From: Porpolomopsis calyptriformis
Lineage: Eukaryota > Basidiomycota > Agaricomycetes > Agaricales > Hygrophoraceae
Direction of reading: 5' to 3'
DNA length: 64,000 nucleotides
Assembly: GCA_951640195.1 (NCBI GenBank)
Contig: OX621165.1
Coordinates: forward strand, 682,001 to 746,000
Made by a program: the position numbers and the translations under genes. The notes below the pieces were generated by a model that saw only the letters and a list, made by a program, of their open reading frames with translations, had not been told where the DNA came from and ran no database searches. This document shows, piece after piece, positions 35,036-46,588 of the stretch. The stretch's first letter is position 1, and each line of letters opens with the position of its first letter.

Positions 35036-38000
35036 CTAAGGTTGACTCTGCCTCTCAGTTGCATCTGCTTCAACGGGCTGTCCTTGTAACCGACAAATAT
35101 TGGCGAGTTCGTCTGCCGTCTTTCTTGTTTCCGGGTGACCACTCCCGAGACGCTTCTCCTGACCAGCTAAGGCCATTTTGTAAAGTGCAGCCGCTTCGTC
35201 GTATCGGCCTTGCGACTGACGGAGCGTAGCGAGATTGTTCATGGATAACAGGGTGTCTGGATGATCCGCCCCTAAATGTTCCTTCCGGCTGGCTAACACC
35301 TGCTCATGCAGGGCCTCTGCTTCACCGTACCGTTCTTGCGACTGATACACGAGTGCAAGGTTTTTCCTCGATGAGAGTGTATCTGGATGATGAGTCCCTA
35401 GAACTTTCTCCCGAAAGGCTAACACCTTCTTATTCAACGCTTCTGCCTCGTCATACTTCCCTTGCGACCGATACACCGAGGCAAGGTTGTTCATGGACGT
35501 GAGCGTGTCGGGATGCTCGGTCCCCAGATTTTTCTCCCAACCAGCTGACACCCGTTGGTGCAGCACTTCTGCCTCATCGTACCGTTCTTGCAATTGACAC
35601 ACGACAGCTAGGTTGTTCATTGATCTGAGTGTGTCTGGGTGATCGCTCCCTAAATTTTTCTCCCGACTAGCCAACACCCTTTTATGCAACACCTCTGCCT
35701 CGGCGTACCGTCCTTGTAGCTGATGCGCCGCAGCAAGGTTGTTCATTGATGATAGGGTATCTGGGTGATCAACTCCTAGGATTTTCTCCCGGCCAGCTAC
35801 CACCTGCTTATGCATCGCCTCGGCCTCGTCGTAGCGTCCTTGCAACCGATAGACCAATGCGAGATTACTCATCGATAGAAGTGTGTCGGGGTGATCGTCT
35901 CCGAGACGCTTCTTGCGCTTCACCAACACCTGGTCATGCAGCTCCTCTGCTTGGTCGTACTGTCCTCGCAGCTGATATACTGCCGCAAGGTTGTTTATCG
36001 AGGCGAGCGTTTTTAGGCTATAGGTCCCTAGATGTTTCGTCCAGCCGGTTAACACGCGCTTGTGCAGTTCCTCTGCCTCATCGTACCGCCCTTGCGAAAA
36101 GTACACTGAAGCGAGGTGGTTCATGGACTCGAACGTAGGCAAGCGGTCAGAGCCAAGATACTTTTCCCTCACTTCAAGTGTTTGCTTGCACAACTCCTCG
36201 GCCTCATCGTATCGTCCCCGGCTCCGCAGGTATACTGCAATATTTTCTTTGGCGTCGATCAGATCGGCATTCATGCCATACGCGTCATTCCATGCTTCGT
36301 TTAAAGAGCGTATATGCGGGATGAACTTCTCACATTCAACCCACGACTGTACCGACTGGGGATCCTTGACATGCTTGAAAGCGCCACAGACAAACGACAC
36401 GGATAATTGGAGCCACTTGCGATCAGTTTCTTCGGTCTTCGTAGACTCTCGAACCATGAATCGGATCAAGTCGTGTATCCGTAACCAAGGGTCTCCCATG
36501 CTAGATTGATGTTCGATTAGAGATAGGTTGCTGAGTGTCTGGATGGCTTTCTGAAACTCGATGGGTGAGAGGATGAGAGATATCAATGACTGGGATTCCG
36601 AAAACATGGTAGAAGTCGGGCTAATGTTGTCGGATTGAAGGCCATCCTTGCGACCTCGTAGCCGGCTCCATTTCTTGAGTTTTTGTAACGTGCTCGGTTT
36701 GCGCTCAAGTGGTGCAGGTTGTGGTTTCTCCTGCAAGCGCCGAGACCCTTCAACTTGGGCACCTTCAACAACCATCTCCACAGGTATGATTTCGGGGTCG
36801 AAGAACGAGAGAACTTTCAGTAGATTATGGATATCACGAGATTCCCGGTTCAGTTGATCGAGTTGGTTAGTGAGTGTAGCCGCTACTGATCGCTCTTCGT
36901 GGGATGTTAGGTTGTTCTCCCATCGAATGACCTATCCGCGCAGATAAATATTTGGGCTCAATGGAAGCAGTAGAGATGGAAACTAACTTCTATTTTCCGC
37001 TCGTTGTGGTATAGTTTGAGCATATCGTCGAGGGTGGTTCCGGTCTGTTTCATATACGAGGCCGCTTGAACGACCGCCAGGGGCAGACGACCGACGCATT
37101 TCACTAAATCCTCGACTTGGCTCAACATCGATGGTGTTACCTTTCCAGAGTCGATGCCCGCATCTCCAATGAGAAGGTTCGTCGTCTCTGGTACATCAAG
37201 GACCCGAATTCCGAGCATTGGATGCTCTTCTCCTGCCACATGCACTAAAGCCTCGGCAACTTCCGCCGTCCTCGTCGTGAATATGATATTCCCTCGAGCA
37301 TTGCTGCGAGGCAGATGGGAACGGAGGAAGTCCACTGCACCGCTCTGAACATTATCGAATATGAGGAGCCAGTCGATGCTATCATCTCCGTGGGACCCTT
37401 CTAGCCAAAGTCTTGCCGACGTCAATTTCGCACTTTGCTCCTGCCGATTGCGATCAGGGTGTCCAACGAGATCAAGAATTTTGGCGAATCCTTGGTTTAG
37501 CTTGTCGACGGTAGCGGCCGATGTCCAAAAGATGTACCTGTACTGGTCGAAGGATAGTTTTACGTACAGTAACAATAACTGGGATTTCCCTATCCCTGGC
37601 ATCCCATAAATAGCGCAACGGTTTGGCACACCGCTCCGGCTCTTGCTCATGGCGATTTTTATAAAGTCCAATTCTTTCTCTCTTCCGGTGAAGTGAGTGG
37701 AGAGAAGATCTACCGGAGCGTCGTTAATGCGTTGCACCGCTCCTGGCTCGTGGTTGGGATTATCTTGGCCTGGAGTGAATGGGCAAGGTGAGAAAGGAAA
37801 AACTCAGAAATACAGGCGAGTTTGCACATGCGAAGCAAATAGCGGATAGGTGACTGTCCTTGATCCATGAGGCGGTACATCTTCTATGGAAGATTACTTT
37901 TGCTCCTCGTCTCAAGGACAGTCCAATAAAACAAGTGGCATCCACTTCGCATCGAAACGTCTGAATCTTATTGAACTCACTGACCTGGCTGTGGAAAACA

Positions 38001-38093
38001 GTAAACATTATAGCTGATTTGGTCATGTCCGACCACATTAACTGCGCTGTGATCCGCAACAACGGCTGGTATACTCGCCGAACTGGTCGTCAT
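35036..38093 (-). CDS. NB-ARC/TPR STAND protein (NLR-like)
   Basis: Exons 38093-37985, 37769-36988 and 36931-35036 give 928 residues. A short head with NVVGHDQISYNVY resembles heads of agaric NLR-like proteins. The NB-ARC domain follows: FTGREKELDFI, Walker A GMPGIGKSQ, Walker B DWLLIFDNV, IIFTTR, GRLPLAVVQAASYM and the MHD-like RIHDLIRFM. The C-terminal half has nine 42-residue kinesin-light-chain type TPRs. Such ATP switches oligomerise when the repeats sense a ligand; in fungi they act in self/non-self or symbiont recognition, so that is the inferred role. No killing or enzymatic effector domain is seen at the N-terminus. The first exon was chosen by phase; the intron of about 215 bases is unusually long here. 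Confidence 0.88.
35090..36223 (-). repeat. Nine tandem 126-base TPR units
   Basis: Nine units of exactly 42 codons, pattern G(R/K)YDEAE.L...VL..REK.LG..HPDTL.SMNNLA.VY. The outer units have drifted more, while the central ones are close to each other. Such even, similar repeats are typical of fungal NLR-like genes whose repeat number changes quickly. Confidence 0.9.
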
Positions 38094-38759
38094 GATAATC
38101 GATGGGAGTCGAGCGTGACGCGTGACACTAAATGGACAACTGGAGAACAGCTTGTGGAGTGTCTTAACCTTTGGGGGTGCGATCTGAGTTGGGTGTAATA
38201 CTAACGCGGGATCGGCCACTCACTCCCTCAGTCTCCAAAAAATCTGGGTGGGGGCAGCGGAACGTCAAGCTTTCCGTCAGTGTGTTCTTGTGCGGAAATT
38301 GTGCAGTTTTGCCTCTTGCATTTGGCTGTCTTCTGAAATATCCATGTTGGCCATTCAGCTGCCTATCCCACTAAAGCAAATATGTTGCAAATTAAGAACC
38401 AAGGATGCATTCGCAGCTCTTAATTTCGCAATGTCCATGCTCTGGTTGGACAAGCCTCTGAATGTCCAACATGTACTACAGCCTAAAGATAACGATGGGT
38501 AAGACCAAGGTACCAGTTGGTTATGTCGCGAGTGTATCTTGATGCAGGCGGAAAAGAAAGGAATCATCAGACGAAGCTTATTATAAGGACGAAGGACTTC
38601 GGACCGACTGTGCTCCCATTGGTTCTACCTTCATGCCGTTTACGTTAGTCGTAAGAAGAAAAAATCCTCACGAGACTCTGCGAAGGCGACTGCCGGGTCG
38701 CGCCCTGTGATTGGCAAGTGACGTCGGGTAAAGACTTCCAGGCATCGTAAAACAGATCG
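38094..38759. other. Intergenic region upstream of NLR-like gene
   Basis: About 670 bases. No domain, repeat or RNA gene recognised. Confidence 0.45.
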
Positions 38760-39111
38760 AAAGGTGCAGTCATAGACGAGAACGCCGAGCTCGAATTCAC
38801 ATTTAGCTGTTCATCATTCATCGAAGGTTACAAAGTTGATCGCGACAAGCTCAGAAATCGTTACGGTAGTCGCGGAAAGATGATCCCGAAAGCGCAAGAT
38901 TTTGGAAAAAGTTTTCACTCCCTTTCTTCTACCTTGCAAACGGAGAAGAACCAGAAGGGCATGTCAGCTTGGTTTTGGACTTGGTAGAAGGAGACGACAA
39001 AGAAGAAGTAAAACGGATGGCTATACCGGTTCTTTCTGAGCCTTACACGACCGTTTTACTCCAGGGGTTCTGGTCAAATACAGTTGACAAGTTCAGTAAA
39101 TTTTTGAGCTA
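38760..39111 (+). pseudogene. Coding-like remnant, unknown family
   Basis: Two overlapping open frames look coding by composition: GAVIDENAELEFTFSCSSFI..YKVDRDKLRNRYG (about 38765-38870) and, in another frame, KDDPESARFWKKFSLPFFYL through VLSEPYTTVLLQGFW to a TAA near 39111. A frame change, or a tiny intron, separates them near 38868-38880. No ATG start or upstream exons could be placed. I do not recognise the family. It may be a decaying gene or the last two exons of an undetected one. Confidence 0.35.
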
Positions 39112-39213
39112 AATCGTCTCAGGGGTGATCACAAGAAACATCTTTCCCGCCTCGTCCGACAAACATTGGAAATCCACGCATTATTATCACGAGGTAGCGT
39201 CCCAACCGCTCAA

Positions 39214-41357
39214 TCAACTAGACGCCAACGTCCGAGGCGAAAATGACAATACAAGGGCGCAATTTACAGCACCATCGCCCTTCACCTTCACCCACCTCCC
39301 CAGCCGATACTCCTGTCCGATCCCAGCAACAAGTAAAGTAGGGTCTGTTCTAATCAACGACGCCGCCTTAGTCTTAGCCATTGGCTCAGGATGTGATATT
39401 GAATCGGCGTCGGCCTCCACCGTAATCAAATCTTGAGTCCTTGGTGCTGACCAGGAAGTGCTTTGCATGAAGCCTTTGGGTGGCGAGACAAACTGGAGCG
39501 AGTTGATAACTCCCGGTGCTGGAACGGTCCCCACCAAGCTGAATGCTCTCAGTTTGGAGTCGAGCTTCCATATCCGTATATTTCCCTCCCATGAACCTGT
39601 TTAGAGCAATGGTGGTTAAGATATTCAGATAATTTAGCAGTCGCATAAGGGTGGATTGACTACGCACCAGACGCGAGCAGATCAGAATATCGAAAGCTAG
39701 CGATAGCAGTAACCCATCTGGGGGTCTGGATGAGCCCCTCTGTTTCCGAATGCACTTCATTGAGTCCGTGTGCCAGTCCCTGTTTGAAGATGGGTTTTTT
39801 CTTTTGTGTTGTCCACAGGCATATCGAACTACGAAGGTAAATGATTTATTAAGTGGAAAGTTCGAATATTACTTACCCGGTATCCCCACCGCTGACGAAA
39901 GTCGTCTCATCAATCATTGCGACGCATTCTATACTTCCCTCTATAAAACTCTTCATATTTCCCCCCCGATTTCGTGACTTGTCAGGACAGCCATTTTCCG
40001 TCGCCTGATGTTCGCCTTCATCCTCCTCATCTACTCCTTCTGGTGTTTCGCCATCCAGCAGTTCTCTAATCTGACTAGGGCCTCCTCCGCGGAATACCAG
40101 TTGACTCTCCTCTGCAATCTTCCAGTAACGCACAGTTTTATCCATTCCGCCGACACTGACCGCAGTTTCACCTCGCAGGGCATCAAGTGATAACACAGGA
40201 TCTTGATGTCCGAATAAAGTTTCGACATATCCTAAAACTGAGAGATCGAATACTTTCACGGAGCGGTCGAAAGACCCGCTGTAAAGTTGTTGGGTGTTTT
40301 TGCGGAAGGCCAAGGCCTGCAAAAGATAGATGAATCAGGTGTGTGGAATACTCTGAGAGTGACATTCCAACTGACAGAAATCGTATCTCTGTGCCCGACA
40401 AATCCTTTTACCCACTTCTCCTCCTCAACATCCCAGACACCTACCTTCCTATCCTTTCCTCCACTAGCTAAGTACTTTCTGTCCCCACTCAAGGCGAGTG
40501 CCAAAACTTCATCCGTGTGGCCATCGACGTCTGCAGTGTGAACTATTTCCTTTCCTTTTTTCGAACCTGCACGGTTTTCCTGGGCCTGTTTTGGCCGCTT
40601 TTTGTAGAAGGTGGAGAGCCTCTTCCCGTTGGTAAGATCCCACTTGATGATAGAACCTTCTTTTCCCGCTGTAAAAAGGCAGCTGGCATCATCTGCTGCG
40701 ACAGCGGAGGTCACCGAAAGGCGGTGTCCGCGGGTACGCAACACAGCTGCCGGGGGTTTAGTGAAGTCGAACTATGATCGATAAATGCGAGGCGTCAGCG
40801 ACGGTCGGAGCAGAGCCCATAGAACTCTTACATTGTCTGCAATAAATAGATGAACCTTTCCTGAATGCTCCATGACATCCTGCCTCAATCGTGATGAAAT
40901 CAGTTCCTTGTCAATTTCGGCCGCGTCGAACTCTCCATCCGCTGAACACAATTTCCGTCAATCTGGGACGCACTAACGCAGAAAAAATCTTTGACACACC
41001 TAATCCCCCTTTTACGCTCTCTAGATACAATTTCGCTAACCTCAATCTTTTCTCGGCAGGCGTCTCGTCGATATCCTCTTCCCCACTGACCTCCTCTCCC
41101 TCCTCAGTCGAAACCCTCAAATCCAGGTCCTCAACACCCTGCCCACCTCCATCATCTGTCTGATCTGAATCAAGCTCTTCGTCCGCTCTCTTGGGTTTTT
41201 TCCTGTCCCGAGCCCCATTCACCCGGATACCAGAAGTAGCCTTGCCTCCATGATTTCGTATTTTCTTTTGGGTTTTCCCCGTTGTGCTTATATCATGGCT
41301 TGTCGCCGAGCGTTTTCGTTTTCGAGTCTTTGAGGACACGAAGAATGAGTCTGGCAT
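39214..41357 (-). CDS. RRP9: RRP9/U3-55K WD-repeat protein
   Basis: Six exons (41357-41000, 40941-40832, 40771-40376, 40316-39877, 39828-39668, 39596-39214) give 615 residues. A basic then acidic N-terminus (KTRKRKRSATSH, GEEVSGEEDIDETPAEKRLRLAKLYLE) precedes WD repeats: GHTDEVLALALSGDRKYLASGG, KVGVWD, LYSGSFDRSVKVFD, GHQDPVLSL, GGMDKTVRYWKI, VSGGDTGSICLW and SGSWEGNIRIWK. This order matches Rrp9, which binds the U3 box B/C motif for 18S rRNA processing in the nucleolus. It shares a 71-base spacer with the divergent orphan gene. Confidence 0.92.
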
Positions 41358-41428
41358 ACGGATCGCAAGGATCGGGGTAAGTATTATTTGGCATTATGTA
41401 CAACGTTTTCATCGCAAGCAGGTAAATC
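41358..41428. promoter_or_regulatory. 71-base divergent spacer
   Basis: Only 71 bases separate the start codons of RRP9 (minus) and the orphan gene (plus). The transcripts must either share a core promoter or overlap in their 5' ends, unless the orphan has an upstream exon overlapping RRP9 that I cannot see. Confidence 0.5.
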
Positions 41429-44400
41429 ATGAACTCAGCGTATCAAGTCGTGCACAACGTTGTGAATCCTTCCGATTGGCCTTCTCCGGTGAAACAAATC
41501 GCGCAGGCACTCGGTCATCCGCTTCCTACTTCCATTTCCTCCGGTCCATACCCGTGTGTTTCGAACGGAGCTACTGCTCTACTGCCGGAATTGTCCTGTA
41601 GCCCAGCGCTGCGCATCACAACGAACATTGACAGTCATCCTTTGCACTCAAGGCCGTTGACGGATGTGTTTGACGTCGTGCTTTCGACAGTTGCTGAATT
41701 ACGCGCCCTCGTCAAACTGAATGATGATGGAGGTCCCCGCCCAACTGTTCCGTTATGGTCCTCACTCATCCAAGCCTTGGGTCAAGCATGCTCGAAGGAT
41801 GCATCTGTGTTGTGTGTGTTTGACGCCAAAAAGGTGTGATTCTCAAGTTAATTTTTTTGTCTGCAGAACCGAGGTACCTTTTGTCCTTGCACGCACAGCT
41901 ACACGGAAGCTGGGTGAACTAGAAGGGATCGCTACAGTTCTCGTATGCCATGTCAACAGCATTGACATCTCCCCATCTCATTCACAGGCAAGCGTGGAGG
42001 ATATCAAATTCACTTCTATCTGTACCAATTCATCTGACAATGGAAATATGATGAACGACAACATTTCAATACACGACATGGATGAATCCAGCCCGACGAC
42101 ATCCACTGTACCATCAATAAATGTCCCGTTCAACGCCCACGTGCTGCCTGGTCGCGGGCGACGATGCTCTGCGGTTCTGCCTGTGATATGCGTTGCAGAT
42201 GAAGACAATATGTCTTCCCTTCTAACCAGTATACTCTACCAAAGACGAGTTTGGGGCATTGATGAGCCAGCGGTTGGTATCGTATTTTCAAAGACGGGCG
42301 TTTTCGGTCAGGTGGTTCTAGGCTGGCTTGACGTACAATTGGCGGACGATGATCAAAACCTGGTGTGCCCATTTTCGTTCTGAGTGCTATGTTATCTCAC
42401 ACACACACAGCCGGTCGTGCACATTGCATCTGCCACCGCAAATTCTATCTCTCACCCTTCCCTTGGAGTGTTTGATCTTACCGAGCCGGCATCCACATTT
42501 TTCCTTGCTCAATTCATCCTTGGCCTCAATTCACATTTCCACAAGATCGTTATAGCTGCATCGAGGTCAAGAATGAACCCATTGCATTGGCGATCTGATA
42601 TCTTTCCTGATGATCCGGAGATCGATAAGCCACTTGAAGGACGAGTTGCGCAATGGGCACGCGGAGTTATGTTGGATGATTCGAGGTGCCTTGATTGACG
42701 TTATCAGTTGGAACCATCGCTTACTTCTTCTATCTGATCCAAGTGACGACTCATCCTCTTGCCCTCAAACTCCATCCCCTTACGAAATCCCTGTGGGACT
42801 GCCACCCTCACCGGTAACAAGTATGCCATCAGATCCGCTACCTGATATCCTAAAGGAGGATGACGATCGAGATAGACCACGTGGAATCCCTGCGAGGTCA
42901 GTGATACGCTAAATTTCATCCATATGCCTGCTAACGAGCTAGCAGATTAAAATCGTCGAATAATGTCAAAGAGAAGTAGGTTTGCAACAAAGTCATTTGA
43001 CTGCTATTTGCCCTGACCGTCTTACGTTTTCAGGGGCCCTAACCTCAACACTAAAACCTCCAAAAAGAAAGGAAAGCCTAGAAGTCAAAATACAGGATCT
43101 CAAACGGATTCAGCAATATCCAGTTCATCGTATGCCACGTTAACCACACATAAACATTGTGATACTGACCTGTTGCCTCGAGATTTGGCAGACGAAGCGC
43201 GCAAGGACTCAAAGATCAATTGACCATTTCGACATGGCTGTTTGAGAGATACGCTTTTACGATCGGACGCATAAAGCTAGATGATAGAACGCCAGATGCC
43301 ATGGCAATAAATGCTATGATTGACCTATATGATCAAATGACCGATTTTCGCTGGCCAACGGGTTGGAGTACACTGGTGCGGATGTCAAACGATTTCTTTC
43401 CATCCGCTTACTTTGAATCAGGATGCGCTACCACGAGTTGATGAAAGTGTGCGAGAAATTCGTGAACACTTGTTCCGTCAATACGAGGAACTTGGTTACA
43501 AAGATATCGGACAAAAGTCGGGGACAGCGCTGACCGCGGCTCAGACTAGTGTTGTCTCTGACCGATTGTCATCACTTCTGTCAGCTGTTATTGGCGCATT
43601 TGCACGCGAGGCAGCAGCCAAAGGTCGCCCTGTCTATGAAGCAGAGAGGCGACATGATTGGGATGCTATTCTGTATCGCTTTTATGTCGTTCCTGGAGAG
43701 GTTATCTCATCAAGCGTTTTGTCAGTTGATATTGATGCATCACTAATTGTTTGTATGTACTAACAATCGCATGTTTCAGATTAGAGAAAGCTCTGAACTT
43801 TCCTCGAAATAATGCCATCGATGAAACTAACCCCGATGTCCTTATCTCATTACAACAAAAGCTTGCCAATGATTACTTCCATCATTGCGCTGCCGCTGCA
43901 ACACTCACTAACGCACGCGATGTCCGGGACCAGGCTCTCGCAGCACTAAATCAAGCCAACACTTTCCAGAGCGAGCTCGAATCACTATCCGAGGATGCAC
44001 TCAGAATGACAGAAGCTATCCAAAAACGTGCTGCTAGAGAACCCGTCAATGGTGTATGTGATGCCATCCTGGTTACGCCTATCTCAAATCCTTTGGGCGA
44101 TGGAGATGACCCAACCAACCAACAACATCAGATATCCATAAATGACTTCGGGTTGGTGCGGCATCCACAACGCATAGGCAAGAGTCAGCGAACCGATTCC
44201 ACAGATACCCAAACGAGTTCCAAGCCCTCTGCTTCCTTCTTATCTCTTCCACTTGCATCTTCAGGGCCATCCTCTCCTTCGTCGAAACTGACAACAGACC
44301 AGAAGAAGCTCCTTCATAATCCATTCCGCGTGGCTTGTACCGAGTCGATCCCCACTTCCAACCTCAAGGAACTTAAGGGTCCGAACTACCCAGTTGGTTT

Positions 44401-44899
44401 CGATGACCTGCTACTTCCAATCATGATTGCTGAGTACAAAAAAAGGGATGACAAGGAAGCAAAAGCGGTAAACCAAGGTCGTACATACTGCGTGTCAGCG
44501 GTGACGTTTCTTTCCTCCCTTGGTATCAAAGAATACCCAGTGTTCGGTTTGATTACGTCGGGAAAGATTGGTGGTATCATCGTTGCGTGGCACTCAAAAT
44601 CAATGGATGTGCGTGCATCACTTAAAACTGGTTGTTGGGTGCCTTCTCACCTATCTCACTAGAAAATTTATATCATGGAACGCAACATCCGCACTTATGA
44701 CTTGTCGAGTCCTCTTCAAGCATTCCAATTTGCGACATTTCTCATTAGGCTGCGAGAGCACAGCAAGGGCCTTGAAAGCCTATTCGGTGTTTTTGACAAG
44801 TCCAAGAGGGGGCAGTTGGAAAGATGGACGAAGCAAGCACAGAATATTGAGATGGGAAGTAATGTTAGACCTGTGGACTTTGTGGCGGGCGGGGAGTAA
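41429..44899 (+). CDS. Large orphan protein, possible PD-(D/E)XK nuclease core
   Basis: Ten exons (41429-41835, 41867-42362, 42411-42685, 42744-42896, 42946-42975, 43034-43129, 43183-43375, 43422-43720, 43780-44608, 44663-44899) join in frame to 1004 residues. I do not recognise the protein. Near residues 820-930 the pattern GFDDLLLPIMIAEYKKRDD, then QGRTYCVSAVTFLSSLGI, PVFGLIT, IVAWHSK, IYIMERN and LQAFQFATFLIRL resembles a restriction-endonuclease-like fold: an Asp, an E-x-K (EYK), then a Gln-bearing helix. A charged linker with KSSNNVKEK and KKKGK lies in the middle. Intron 1 is only 31 bases. The intron after 43720 has a perfect TACTAAC branch site. Apparent frame breaks near 42690 and 43400 are explained by introns. 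Confidence 0.65.
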
Positions 44900-44964
44900 A
44901 CCCATTTTCGAGGTTAGTCACTTATCTGACTAAGTTACTGACGACGCCAACGCCCCCCAGTATA

Positions 44965-45170
44965 CCCTCGCCGAAGTTCGGGGATGGCCACACCTCACTG
45001 GAACTAAACCTAGCTGATTTGGATAAAGTCGACTCGCTTCAGTCTCAACAACGATGAGCAAACCTTCATCACTTCGTTTTATATTATCGGCCCAGACCCA
45101 CAGCCACGGAGATTATAAAGGCTGGTTTGCCATTAACTCAGGGATCGTGATGCGTTGTAGGTATTCCCGA
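44965..45170 (+). pseudogene. F-box gene fragment (3' part)
   Basis: Bases here match the 3' end of the F-box gene at 940-1180: the blocks for SPHLEQ, VDEIEW, SQQRWANLHHLV, PRTEELIEAGLPL and LRDRG are recognisable despite changes such as CTCAACAACGATGAGCA for the SQQRWA region. Frame is broken. It lies just before another, longer F-box copy in the same orientation, so it looks like the tail of a lost tandem copy. Confidence 0.7.
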
Positions 45171-45286
45171 CAAAAAATACAACGCTTTAATTGCCGCACT
45201 AAAGTTTCGAGAGCAGAATGTATGTAATCTCGGTTTCGCGTGTCCACAGGCTATGGGTTACGACAGCTAAGGTTAGACCGTCTCCC

Positions 45287-46270
45287 CGTCGAATTATACA
45301 AGATCATCATTGATAATCTCGACAGATATCGCGATGTGGCCACCTTGTGTGCATGCAGCTTAACATGCAAAGCATTTTTATATGCCAGCCGGTTCATCCT
45401 CTTTCGCGATCTTCATCTGAGAGGGGTGCGCCGGCTCAAACACCTCGAGAAATCGCCAGCCAATCTCTGCACGTATGTTCGTTCCTTGTTCCTCTATGAG
45501 GGGCGAGGTCGAGTTCTGTGGCTGGGCAAGGCACTACCCCTCATCGCGACATCTCTTCAGCACATCACAACTTGGGTCGTTCCCATCCTTGACGAAACTT
45601 ACGTGCTACCAGTCACTCTAGAAAAAGACCCTTGAACCTGTGGTCCCTCTGCCTCCGAGTATTACATCCATCACACTGTCTTCGTACCAGGCGAGTTTTT
45701 TCGACCAGCTCTTGAGCCTTGAGTCGCATCCCATTTTGCGCATCCTCAAATTCGAAGCCATCTGTTGGATCCATTTCAAGGCTATGGGTATGCTACCGAG
45801 GAAGGTAGGATCGCATCTTGAACACCTTGACCTGGACACAACCTTCCTTTCGGGCTATCACGATGCAGAAGGTCAGCAAGTTTCTGTCATGCTACACCTT
45901 TGCACCGTCCTATCGATAAATAAATTACAGCTCCGTGTGAACGCGTCGACCTCTCTCACAACACCGATCTTCACTCTATCCGCCTACACTACAAGTTGAT
46001 CTTTGGGGGATGTGTGAACAATGCGCTGTTCACATTATGCTCTCAGATCACCTCACCTCACCTGGAACAAATTGTGTTGGTGCTGGTTGATTTGGATGCT
46101 GAATTGGATTTGCATAAAATCAACTGGTTTCGGATAGACAACTATTTTTCTCAACAGCGATGGGCGAACCTCCGTAGCCTCGTGTTTATATTTTCGGATG
46201 AAGCTGAGCTCAGACGCGAAACCAAGGAGCTTATAAAGGATTGTTTGCCTAGTTGTATCTGGGAAAGAAG
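45287..46270 (+). pseudogene. F-box gene copy, decayed
   Basis: About 95 percent identical by eye to the gene at 30-1195 over the F-box (VELYKIIIDNLDRYRDVATLCACS). It has no in-frame ATG ahead of the box, has lost about 45 codons after HITT (the middle of the repeat region), and carries a frame break near 45610-45640. Downstream it keeps the intron (donor GTCAGC at about 45872, acceptor ACAG at about 45930) and the SQQRWANLRSLV end. The remaining frames run on past the usual stop. Likely non-functional. Confidence 0.75.
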
Positions 46271-46588
46271 AGGTTCGATTACTGTACTAATGTATCGAGT
46301 GCTATTCTCAACGTTCCATCCTGATTTTTTCATCAACTTTACAACCAAAAAATCGTACCTTTATGAAAAGGCTACATCTGCGCTGTATTATGATTGAGGT
46401 ATCCGGGAGTGCCTTCAGTAGGCTAAAGGATGGCCCAACGTGTCCGGCTTGTCATGTGAAGAAGACCTGGAAAACATTGAACCCGGTGGAGATTCAAGGT
46501 CGTTATGATTGCCCTGGCCTCACGTTGTCATCCATCGATAAAAGCACACTCACCGAATCTTATTCGACTCACTCGTTCCGTACACGCC

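Noticed and set aside
42670..43430. Apparent frameshifts in the orphan gene
   Set aside because: A 58-base intron at 42686-42743 and a 46-base one at 43376-43421, both GT..AG, restore one frame over 1004 codons.
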